From Myrica gale (taxonomy: Eukaryota; Streptophyta; Magnoliopsida; Fagales; Myricaceae), in the NCBI GenBank assembly GCA_963930655.1, contig OZ005619.1, forward strand, positions 6,802,501 to 6,866,500: a stretch of 64,000 nucleotides of DNA. The letters are read 5' to 3'. Shown here piece by piece: positions 48,301 to 60,300 of the stretch. Positions within the stretch are counted from its first letter, which is position 1. Each line of letters begins with the position of its first letter. The position numbers were made by a program, and so were the translations under genes. The notes beneath the pieces were generated by a model. It searched no databases. It was not told the origin of the DNA and worked only from the letters and a program-made list of their open reading frames with translations.

Positions 48301-51300
48301 TGGTTATGAGATTGGTTGACAAATCATATTTAGTCTTTGTAGCCAAATGGCAAATTCTCCAAATCATCTCGAGTAGCCTATTCATGAAACCTGCACTCTG
48401 TCTCCACCTGCAATTGAAGAACCGAAGGCTGAAGAGAAGGATCCTTGACACCTGTGACTTTCCCTTCACGCTGTGCTTCTTGGATGTCAATGAGGACTCG
48501 TGCTCAGGAGGTTAGTTGCAGGCATTTGAACTTTGGTGGAGACATTGAGAATGAGATCGGAGCTTGAAGGGATAGAGCGCAACTAGCTCTATTTATACTA
48601 TTACTCTAATTAGTACATTTGTTATTATTTTGTATTATTATTGATTCAATTGTGACATTTTGTTGGCAATAGTTGTGCTGTCCTTACATTTTTTCATTTT
48701 ATTTTCTTCGAAGGTTGCAATGTACAAAAGGTTGTATGAAGAGGAGCATAAACTTCAATCATCTGTTTCTCATTCTGCAGAAGCTGCTCCAGGTGTCTGC
48801 ATTTTCTCCCTCTCTCGTTGAATTTAAGCATGTCTTGTTAACTTACCAACATTATTATCTTTTTGTTTTGATTTTTTGCCCTATCCAAAGCCTACAAAAA
48901 TAATGTTAAACTTGCTTTATGTGAATTTGCAACTGAAGTTACCTCATCTTAAGTTATTGATTACTCCTTTATTGTTCTTCATTTGTTATTTTGATATTTT
49001 CAAATCTGATTTTGTGATGGAATAGTTGTAATTTACTTATTTTTGTTTGTTGTAAGTTGAATTTTTACAGTTCAATGGTCATTCTGTACGGCTAGTATTC
49101 CATTTAGTAGGTGGTTGCTTGATATGCAAATCGAGTGGAGTGTTGTCTGGCTACTGAGTAAGTTTTAATTTCTCATGAAGTTTCCATTTACTGGTTTCCC
49201 TGCCAGTTAATCACAATAGCGCAATTGCTAGTTTTGGAATCAGATGGTGTTGGTGCCGTCTTTCTTTAGTGCTACTAAGGAAGCCCTAAAAGGGGGACGT
49301 AGAAAAGGGGTGGTGATGATCCCGGAAGGTAAGGGGGGATCAGGTTAGAAGGTGATGGCCGGAGTATTTCAGGAGATGGTCTTTCACCTTAGTCAGTTAA
49401 AGAGGGGAAAAGGAGTTTCTTCTGCTTCTGGTTCTAGAGTTCGTAAGAAGGTCTCATTCGTCGAAGTTGTGAAGAAAGGCCCGGTGGGGGTGAAGTCAGG
49501 GGGCAGTGTCATGAAGCTGAATGGTGTTGGAAAGGATGGTGGTGGCGTGTAGAAGACGAAAGGGCCGCCTATTGATATGCATGCTAAACTGGAAGACGGC
49601 GTTTCATTTTCCAAGAGGAAGGAAATTAATGCAGAGTCTGCTGGCGGCAAGGTCTTTAGCGTGGCTTTTTGGAGAAAAAAATTTTCTGGGGATTATTGAA
49701 GAACTTGACGTGTTATTAGAAGTTTTTGGGAGGAAAATGGGCAGCCTCACCTGCCTTTGGACTCTTCTGATCCTTCGGTTGAACTTCTTGGGAGTAAGGA
49801 TGGGCCGGGCCCAGTGACTAAAAGTGTTGGTGCGAAGGTGTTGGTTCAGACCCAGGAACATTTAAGTTTGCTGGGCATACAGGGCTTGAATCCGAATGGG
49901 CCTGTTATGGAGGGCCCAATGCTGGTCTCCTCTTTGAATCCGAATGGGCCTATTATGGAGAGCCCAGTGCTGGTCTCCTCTTTGTCGGGGGCTCAGTGTG
50001 AAGGAGTAATATTGAAGGTTCAGAGGTGGGTGTGGGTTCCCTTTTAGTGCTTTCTGAAGAGGACAAGTGGGTGGGTTTGGATGAGAGGGTGGCCGAGGCG
50101 CCTGTAGTTGGGCAGGAGAGGGGAAATGGGGTTTGGGTGGTTCGGGTTGGCCTGCAGGAGATGTGTGTTATGTATGATTGTCTTGGTGGTGGGGATGGGA
50201 TGGACGTTGTCCTTGTTAGGGGTCAGTGCTTGGAGGTCGGGGAGATAACCTTGGCACCTGATATGTGTGTGAATCTGTTGGCTGTTTGTAGTCCTATTAG
50301 AGGGGAGTTTGAGGGCCAGAGGAGTGGTGGGGCTTCGGGTTGGATGTTAGATATGGTGTCGTCTTTTAAACTTATGATGAGTGCGTCTTGTGAAGGTTAT
50401 GAGGAAGAATTGATGAGTCTCTTTGCTGCCGTGAAAGGGAGCAGAGTAGCTTTAAGACTTCAAGAAGGAAAGGATGGAAATTAGTCAGAGATGAAGGGTT
50501 TGGTGTCTTCTATTAATTATGACAGGAAATCCGAGTCTTTGAGGAGGGGGAAGGGTGAAGGGAGGACATTGATGGTGATTAGATGATGCCCAAAATTATT
50601 AGTTGGAATGTAAGGGGGCTCAATGATAGAGCGAAGTGTAGAGGAGTTGGGAATTTGTTGCGGGGGTGGATACCGAACTTGGTTTGTCTTCAGGAGACCA
50701 AGGTGGCTGTTATGTCTGGAGAAGTGATTAGAAGTTTGTGGGGTGGTCCTTTTGTGAGATGGTGTAGTTTGAAGGTGGATGGTGCCTCGGGAGGTATTTT
50801 GTTGTTGTGGGATACGAGGGTGATTGAGTTGGTGGATTCTTGCATCAGTTCTTTAACTGTCTCGGCAAACTTCATGAATCTAGGTGATGGGGTGGAGTGG
50901 ATTTTTTCTAGAGTCTATGGTCCTAATGTTGATAGCTATAGGAGTTTGCTATGGGATGAGTTAGTAGAGGTGAGAACTTTGTGGGATCTTTCGTGGTGCA
51001 TTGGGGGAGATTTTAATGTCACTCGATTTTCTAGTGAGCGTTTGGGGGGTGGAGGGGTGAGACCAGCTATGAAGGAGTTCTTTGATTTTATCACTTGGTC
51101 CAACAATAGAGCCATGCAATCTTGGTCCAAGATTGATTGCTTTTTGTTTTGTCCTAGTTGGGAGTCTCTGTTCCCGGAAGCTTCTTAGAAAAGGTTGTCT
51201 AGGTTGTATTTGGACCATTTTCCCATTGTTTTGATGGATGGTAGGGTCCGAGGAGGGAAGAGGCCCTTTCATTTTGAAAATATGTGGTTGAAGGAGACCG

Positions 51301-54300
51301 GTTTTTTGGATAGGGTTAAGGAGTGGTGGGAGTCTTTTGAGTTCCTGGGATCTCCTAGTTTTGCGCTTGACTCTAAGTTGAAGGCTTTGAAAAGGAAGTT
51401 GAAAGAGTGGAACCAAGAAAGCTTTGGGGAAATTAGTATCCGAAAGTCTTCCTTGTTAAATGAGTTGGCGTCTCTTGATTCTTTGGATGAGGGGGATATC
51501 CTTGATGATAGGGGGAAAGCAAGGAAGTTAGAAGTCTTGGGAGATTCGGATTATTTGATTGATTTAGAGGAGATTTGTTGGAGACAGAAATCAAGGTCCT
51601 TGTGGCTAAAAGTAGGGGATAGATGCACTAACGTTTTCCATCGTATGACCAATTCGAATAGAAGGGTTAATGCAATTTCTAGTTTGGAATTGGAGGGAGA
51701 AACTTTGGAGGACCCGTCGTTCATCTCAGAAAGTATTGTTGATTACTATTGCTCTTTGTATGAGGAGCCATTTTCTTGGAGGCCTGCATTGGAAAGGTTG
51801 GAATTTGATTCCATTTCTGAGGAGGAGGTGTGTTGGATCGAGAGATCTTTTGAGGAGGATGAGGCCACTGCGGTGGTCCGTAGCCTTAATGGTGACAATG
51901 CTCTGGGCCTGGATGGTTTCTTTTTAGTTTTCTTTCAGTTTTGCTGGGAGGTGCTCAAAGGAGATGTTATGACTATGTTAATCAATTTGCCCAGAGGGGT
52001 AAATTTGTTAAATACCTGAATACTACATTCATTGTTTTTATTCCTAAGAAAGCAGGTGTCGTGGAATTGAAAGACTTACGCCCTATTAGTTTAGTTGGAG
52101 GGGTGTACAAGATTCTTGTCAAGGTGTTGCCAAAAAGGTTGAAGATGGTTCTTGAAAAAATCATTTCGCCTTCACAGAATGCCTTTGTGAGTGGACGACA
52201 GATTCTGGATTCCGTCTAGGTTGCTAATGAGTGCTTTGATTCGAGATTGAGCTCGAATGTTCCGGGAGTTATATGTAAACTTAATATTCACAAGGCCTAT
52301 GATCATGTAAATTGAAAAATCTTGTATCTTTTGAGGAGATGTGGGTTTCGAGAGAGGTGGTGTCGTTGGATTGAGTTTTGTATCTCTACGGTTAGTTTTC
52401 CGTGATGGTGAATTACTTTCCTCATGACTTCTTTGGGAGTACTCGAAGTTTGCGTTAGGGTGATCCTCTTTCACCCCTCCTGTTTGTGATTGTCATGGAA
52501 GCTTTCAGCAGGATGATGAATGAGGCGGTTGGAAGATGCGCTATTAAGGGTTATGAGGTTGGGAGAGGTGGCAGTAATGGGGTGTGCATTTCGCATTTAC
52601 TCTTTGCGGATGATACTTTGATTTTTTGTGAGGATGTGGAGAATGAAGTGCTGAATCTGAGATGTTTGCTTTTGTGCTTTGAGGCGGTGTCTGGTCTTAG
52701 GATTAACCTTGGTAAGTTTGAGGTTATACCTATTGGCAGAGCGGTGGATGTGCAGGGGTTGACAGATATTTTGGGTTGGTGTCGTCTATCCCGATGTCCT
52801 ACCTCGGGCTTCCTCTTGGTGCTAAGTATAAATGTGTGAGCATATGGGATGGTATTGTTGAAAGGTTGGCAGGGTGGAAGCACATTTATCTTTCAAAAGA
52901 GAGGAGGTTAACGCTGATTAGATCCACTCTTTCTAGCCTTCCTACTTGTTTTATGTCTCTTTTTCCTATTCCAATGTCGGTGGCTAAAAGGTTGGAGAAG
53001 CTTCAGAGGGATTTTTTGTGGGGAAGTGGGGGTGATGAGCATAGGTTTCACCTTGTTAGGTGGGCTAGAGTTTGCTTCCCTATTAGTGTTAGAGGGTTGG
53101 GGCTTAGAAGGTTGTCGCTATTCAACAGAGCTCTTATTGGAAAATGGCTTTGGCGATTCAATTACGAAAGAGTCAGCTTGTGGAGGACAGTCATTACGGA
53201 GAAGTAAGGGTGTGAGGCGGGTGGTTGGAGTACTTTGGTGGGTCAGGGTTCTTATGGGGTGAGTTTGTGGAAAAACATTAGCAGAGGGTGGAACTTTTTT
53301 AAAGAGCACGTAAGGTTTGTGGTTGGGAGCGGTTCTGGAATTCGGTTGTGGCATGATAAGTGGTGTGGGGATGGAAAATTTCAGAGGAAGGCCGATTATT
53401 TTCTTTGGGGATGGTTGTTAGTTAGTTGACCTACCAGATGCTTTGTATTCTGAAGTCGCAATGCATGTGTTTGTGCTCTTGAGCTCGTTATTTTTCTCTG
53501 AAATGCTTTAGCCATGGTTTTTTAGCCATTGAAAGTGCTCTTCCTTGTTAGACTATCTGCATTAGAAGTCCTTTAGCCATGGTTTTTTCACGGTGCTTTC
53601 GAGTTGAAGCCAAGAGTTTCGAGGTGTGTGTCTGTGATAGTGGAGTCATAAGGTGGTCAGAATGGAGTCGCAAATCTCGCTAGGGAGATACGGTGCTGTC
53701 TGGGTGGCCAACTTAGCCTCAAAGTTGTTGGCTGCAAATGGCGATAATGATTCTGTTATGAAGTTCAATGAAGGTACTCGGGGTTTTCTAGCTCAACGCT
53801 GCCAGAATAAGGCAGGGAGGTATGTGGCTGTGGTCGAATATGGTGAGCGGAATAAAAGAGGAGTGATTATGATTCTGGAAGGCAGGGGAGGGACTGGGTG
53901 GAAGGCATTGGGAGACTGTTTCCAGGAGGTGGTTGATCACCTTGGGAGGACCAGAAATGGTCGTGTCACGATCGGAGACGATGGTCGCAGAGAAGGTGTA
54001 TCGTTTGTTGATGCCGTGAAAGGAGGGCCTTCGTCGAATCTTTCAGGCTCTCTTTTCAAGCGGCTTGTCGTCTCTGCTACTGGCGGCAAATCGTGGGCGT
54101 GTGCTGAGAAGATGAAGTGTTGTGCAGACCAGGCGACTACTTTGACGATTTCCAATTTCTCGGCATTTAATGATAAGGTAGGCGAAACTGACAAGGGGGG
54201 TTTTATTTGTCTATCACATCTTCGGGAGAGGCTTCAGTGCCTGAGAAATGAGCTGGATAGGATTATTGGGTCGCTGGGCTACATGGGTGATATGGGCCTG

Positions 54301-57300
54301 GAGAGGGAAGGCTTAGGTTGTGCTGTACGCAGTTTGGAGGCCCACGATGACGGTTGTGCTGGGGGGGTGATGCAAGCTCTTCATACGGTGTATGGGTCGA
54401 GTGGGCTTGGGCCTGGTTGGGGGGTGAGGCCAATTTGAAGGGGCAGGCTGGGCTGGTTAACGAGTCGGGCGGGCCAGCTCTCGGGTCAGAGATCCCGCAA
54501 GCTCCGATGGTCATCGTGGACTCCCAGCTCACCGATCCGGCAGAGGATCTGGTCCTTCAGCTTCGGCCGGAGAAGTCGTCGCCGTCTGGGGTGGTGACGT
54601 GTACGACCGGTGACCGGCCGGTGTCGGGAGCTCTTGTCGACACTGGACGAGCTTCGGCGGTCTTCCCGACTCCTAATCTGGAGCCGCGACTTGACCCTCG
54701 GCCAGTGGTGGTGGGGGCGACGTCGTCTGGGGAGGTTGATGGCGCGGCCGGCGTGTTGCCGGAGCCGGCGATGACTGTTGATCTTCGTGTCCCTGCACTG
54801 TTGAAGTCGGTGTGCTCTCCCCAGGCTGAGGGGGCTGCGGAGGCAATAGTGGGGGGATCCTATGCCGCTGGGACAGTAGTTTTAGAGGAGGTTGCACCTG
54901 TGGACAGTACCCGTGGGAAGGCAGATGTGTCTTTAAATGTGGTGGGGGCTATGGTGTGTGTAGATAGTGGAGCTGATGAGGTTGTGGCTGTACCATTGGC
55001 GGTGTGTCCTCCTACGGAGGGGAAGGAGGATCGTCATTTGGAGTTCTTCTCTTCGGACTGGGTGTTGGAGATGGTTTCATCCTTTAAAAACATGGTTGGC
55101 CTTTCTTGTGAAGGTCATGAAAGTGAGCTTTTGGAACTCTTTGCAGCTCTTGAGAAGGATAGAGAGCGGAGTGGGCTCGCGATTACTAGCAAATCTGGCA
55201 GCAAGTTCGTAAGGGAGCTAAAGGGGTTGAAAACTTCAGTCAATTATGATGGGAAGAAGTTTGAGTCTAGGAAGTGCCAAAAGGGAGGGCGGGTATCTTT
55301 TAAACCTTTATGAAGCCCAGAATTTTGAGTTGGAATGTAAGGGGGCTGAATGACAGTCAAAAGCGTAGTAGGGTGAGAAATTTGTTGCGGGGATGGAAGC
55401 CTGATTTAGTTTGCTTTCAGGAGACTAAGGTGGGGTTGGTTTCTAGAGCTTTCATTAGAAGTTTGTGGGGAGGGGGGCGTCACGTGGGTTGGTGCAGTCT
55501 TGCGGCTGAAGGAGCTTCGGGGGGGATTCTGATTTTGTGGGACATGAGGATTCTTGAGATGGTGGATGTTTGTTCGGGCAGTTTTTCCCTTTCGGTGTTT
55601 TTTAAGAATGTGGAGGATGGGGTCCAGTGGGCGTTCTCAGAGGTGTATGGGCCCAACATTGATTGTAGGAGAAGTGTGCTTTGGGAGGAATTGTCGGGTA
55701 TCTTTGCATGGTGGGATGTTCCGTGGTGCATTGGGGGAGACTTTAATGTTACGCGTTTCCCCAGTGAACGTTTGGGAGCCAGTGGTTTCGGGAGTGCTAT
55801 GTTGGCATTTTCGGACTTTATTTCTGAAAATGCCTTGGTGGACTTGCCAATGACTGGAGGGCTATTTACATGGTCAAATAATAGAGATGTCCAATCTTGG
55901 TCTCGAACTGACCGCTTTCTCATCAGTCCTTGTTGGGAAGCCTTGTTCCCCGAGGTTATCCAAAAGCGGCTACCACGTTTGTCTACTGATCACTTCCCTA
56001 TTCTTTTGGAAAGTGGCAGATTTGGAGGAGGAAAGAAGCCATTTCGGTTTGAGAACATGTGGCTTAAAGATGTGGGTTTTGTGGATAAGGTCAAGGGGTG
56101 GTGGACCTCCTATGTTTTTTCGGGATCACCTAGCTTTGTGCTCGATTCTAAGTTGAAAGCCCTAAAGAAGGATCTGAAATTGTGGAATCAAGAGTCCTTC
56201 GGGGATCTGAATTTTCGTAAAAATGCGTTGATGGATGAGTTATCTTCGCTGGATCGGTTGGATGAGCAGGGTCACCTCGATGAGGTGGGGAAAGAGAGGA
56301 AAGTGGCAGTGTCTAGGGAGTTGGATCTTCTGATGGAGATGGAGGAGACCAGTTGGAGGCAGAAATCAAGGGCTCTTTGGCTCAAAGAGGGGGACAGATG
56401 TACGAAATTCTTCCATAGGGTGGCCAACTCTAATAGAAGAAACAATACCATCTCAAGCATGGAGGTCGAGGGGGAGTTGGTGGAGGATCCAGGTAGGATT
56501 TCAGAGGAGATTGTTGGCTTCTATTGCTCCCTGTATAAGGAGTCTTTTTCTTGGAGACCTCTTTTGGAGGGTTTAGAGTTTGCTTCTATTTCAGGGGCTG
56601 AAGCGGAACGGTTGGAGTAACCTTTTGATGAGGCGGAAGTTACGGGGGCGGTTAGGAGTTTAAATGGGGATAAGGCGCCGGGCCCTGACGGGTTCTCCTT
56701 AGCTTTCTTCCAAGCTTGTTGGGAGGTGGTTAAGGTAGACATTCTTTCTACGTTCAACGAGTTCGCTAGGGAGGGAAGATTTGTTCGAAGTATGAATGCC
56801 ACTTTCATAGTTCTTATTCCGAAGAAACAGGGAGCCGTCGAGCTAAAGGACTTCCGTCCCATTAGCTTAATGGGGAGCGTATACAAGATTTTGGCCAAGG
56901 TGCTTGCTAATCGTTTGAAGATTGTCTTGAATAAGATTGTTTCATCGTCCCTGAATGCCTTTGTGAAGGGGAGACAGATTTTAGATCCAGTGCTGATCGC
57001 TAACGAGTGTATTGACTCGCGGGTGAGGTCCAATGTGCCAGGTGTGCTGTGCAAATTGGATATTCAAAAGGCCTATGACCATGTCAATTGGAATTTCCTT
57101 TTGTACCTACTAAAGAGATGCGGTTTCGGGGAAAAGTGGTGTAGGTGGATCGAGTTTTGCATTTCTACAGTTAAATTTTCGGTGATGGTGAATGGCTCCC
57201 TAGAGGGTTTTTTTGGTGGTTCTAGGGGATTGCGTCAGGGTGACCCTCTTTCACCCTTTTTGTTTGTGATTATTATGGAAGCCTTCAGCAGGATGATGAA

Positions 57301-60300
57301 TGTCGTGGTGGCTCGAGGCGCCATTGCGGGTTTTGAGGTTGGAGGTAGGGGCGGAGGAGGTATGTCCATTTCTCACCTTCTGTTTGCTGATGATACTTTG
57401 ATTTTGTGCGGGGCGGAGGCGAGTCAGTTTCGTCATCTCAGATGCTTATTGTTGTGCTTTGAGGCGGTGTCAGGGCTGAAAGTTAACCTTTCAAAAACTG
57501 AAGTTATTCCAATTGGGGAGGTGGGTAATGTTCAGGAGCTGGCTGCTATTTTGGGTTTTAGAGTTTCGTCGCTGCCTACCACCTATCTTGGGCTCCCGTT
57601 GGGAGCGCGTTTTAAGAGTATGTCTATTTGGGACGGCATTATTGAGAAAGCTGAAAAAAGGTTGTCCGGTTGGAAACGTAGCTATCTTGTCTCCCAACCT
57701 ACTTTTTGTCTCTCTTTCCTATTCATTTGGGGGTAGCCAATAGATTGGAGAAACTCCAAAGGACGTTCCTTTGGGGGGGGATGGAAGTGAGCATAAGTTC
57801 CATCTTGTTAGGTAGGAGAGGGTTTGTCTTCCGTTGAAGAGTGGAGGGCTGGGTTTAAGGAGGCTCCATGTGTTCAACAAGGCATTATTGGGGAAGTGGT
57901 TGTGGCGTTTTGCCTTGGAGAGGGACAGTTTGTGGAGGGAAGTTATTGCGGATAAGTACAGTAGTGTCCCGGGCGGTTGGAGAACCAATGACATCCACGG
58001 GTCTTACGGTGTGAGTTTGTGGAAGCACATTAGCAAGGGGTGGCCACTCTTTTGCGGGAACTTCCGTTTCGTTGTGGGTGGTGGGCTTACTGTTAGGTTT
58101 TGGCATGATCTTTGGTGTGGAGATCGGCCCTTGAAGTTTGCTTTCCCTCTTTTGTATGCCCTTGCAAGGTGCAAGGATGCGATGGTAGCGGATTGTTTCG
58201 AGGGGAATTCCGGTTATGGGGTGTGGTCTATTCTGTTTTCAAGAACAGCCAATGATTGGGAAATTGAAGAATTTTCAGCTTTCTACTCATTGTTGTACTC
58301 TATGGATCTTAGGAGACGAGGAGATGATAAGATGCTTTGGCAAGGTGCCAAGAACGGGGCTTTCTCGGTTAAGACGATGTATGAGCTTATTGTTCGGGGT
58401 ACGGGAGACGTCTTTCCGTGGAGGCAGATTTGGAAGAGTGCTATCCCACCAAGAGTTTCTTTTTGTGTGTGGGAAGCGGCCCATGGGAAGGTCTTAACCA
58501 TTGACAACCTAAGGCGGAGGGGATGTACTTGACTAACTGCTGTTTTTTATGCAAGAGTGATGAAGAATCTGTGGATCACGTGCTTCTCCACTGTCCGGTT
58601 GCCAGAGAGTTGTGGGTGCATGTCCTTAGCATTGTTAACTATCAGTGGGTGATGCCAAAGAGGGTGGGCGCCGTGCTAAAGTGTTGGCAGAGGAGGTTCA
58701 ACAATCCTTTGGCGTTGACGGTGTGGAATTTGATACCTTTATGTCTTTGGTGGAGCTTATGGAAGGAGAGGAACAGAAGGTGCTTTGAGGATTTGGGGCT
58801 GCCCTTAGCTCGATTGAAAGGCAATATGTTGCAGAATTTGTTCCTGTGGGCTAACAGGGTGTTGGGTTCTCCTTTTGTAGACTTCAGTGATTTTATCAGT
58901 TTTTTAGCCTGTTTGTTGTAGTTGGGTCAGTACAACATTTTGTACTGTCCCGCTTCCTTTTGTTTTGTTTTGTATTCTCTCTTTTATTTCAATAAAGCTT
59001 CTCTTACTTATAAAAAAAAAAGATTAGTGGTGTGGGGATAGACCGTTGAGTGAGGAGTTTCCTCAATTATTTTCTATTGCTCGAAGGAAGGACGCTTGGG
59101 TGGCTGATTGCATAGAGATGGGTTGCGGTATGGTTGTGTGGGATGTTCAATTTGATAGGTTGATTAACGATTGAGAGATGGAAGTTTGTTCAGAGTTTTT
59201 TTTTGTTTGATGTATTTGTGGAGTAGGAGGAGAGGAGGAGAGGATAAAATGTTGTGGAGGGGTTCTAAGAGCGGTGTTTTCTCTGTGAAATTGATGTATG
59301 CTTTGCTTTTGGAGGGTTCCAATGGGGATTTTCCGTGGCGACTTTGTTGGAGGAATTGGGTTCCCCCTATAGTATCTTTTTTTGTTTGGGAGGCCACTCT
59401 TGCGAAAATTTTAACCATTGACAACTTAAGGAGGAGGGGTGTTTGTGTGACTGAGGGTGGGTTTGTTTTGTAAAATTTTAGTGTTGTAAAAAAATTTAGG
59501 TATTGGGTTTAGTGAAAAAGTGAAGAGGTAATTTTTTATATTTTTTGTAGTGAAAAGTAATGATTTGATGGGAAGAGAGATTATATTATAATATTTTATT
59601 GTGTTGAAATTTGAGAAGATGTAAATTTTAGAAGACAAACGCGGCCTGAGTGGTCCTACTTATGTAAGAGCAATGGTAAAACGATTGATTATATCCTTAT
59701 TCACTACTCGATGGCTTGAGGATTGTGGGGGTATGTGCTGAGCATCCTTAACTATGATTGGGTTATGCCTAGGAAGGTGGTGGATTTTCTGTTGTGTTGG
59801 AGGAGGAAGTTTGAGGATCCAAATGGAAATAGGTGTAATGGATCGCTCTGGTGCTGAATAATAGTTGAATTCCATTCAATCCAACCTTTCCGCGTGGTGA
59901 GGAGCCTAAAACCTTAAAGGCGACTAGCATACAAAATTTGTCCACTTGCGGAGTTTATGAGAAGAAAATAAATGATTGACAATTATGAAAGCATTATTGT
60001 CATATTGTTTGTGAGTAATTTCATTTGGTATCTTTGAATTTCCCTTCTCCATTTTTAATTCCTTTGTACCCTTTGTTTCTCGTTGAATTTTCTTTTGTTC
60101 TTATTTTTCTTTTCATTTTCTTCTTTTACCCTTTTTGGATTTCTGTTGTGGGCCTTGTCTTTGAACATGTTATTCAAATAATGACAATGTAGTAAATCTG
60201 ACCTTACTGAGGTTTTTGACATCTAGTTGGAACACTGTCCACCATAGGAAGGTCATGTAGGGACTATTTCATTTTGTATGCTCCTGGTGCACTGTGCCTC

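Larger units (their letters stand above)
53373..59021 (+). mobile_element. Inner LINE, near full length (5.65 kb), nested in the outer LINE
   Basis: GATAAGTGGTGTGGGGAT (53355-53372) and GATTAGTGGTGTGGGGAT (59022-59039) form an 18-bp target duplication with one mismatch; both match the interrupted outer LINE, whose sequence continues after 59039 (compare the homologous stretch at 61925-61960). Order: 5' UTR (with a repeated CTTTAGCCATGGTTTTTT at 53506 and 53571), ORF1, ORF2, a 90-bp 3' UTR with AATAAAG, then CTTACTTAT plus poly(A). There is no RNase H domain. Confidence 0.92.
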
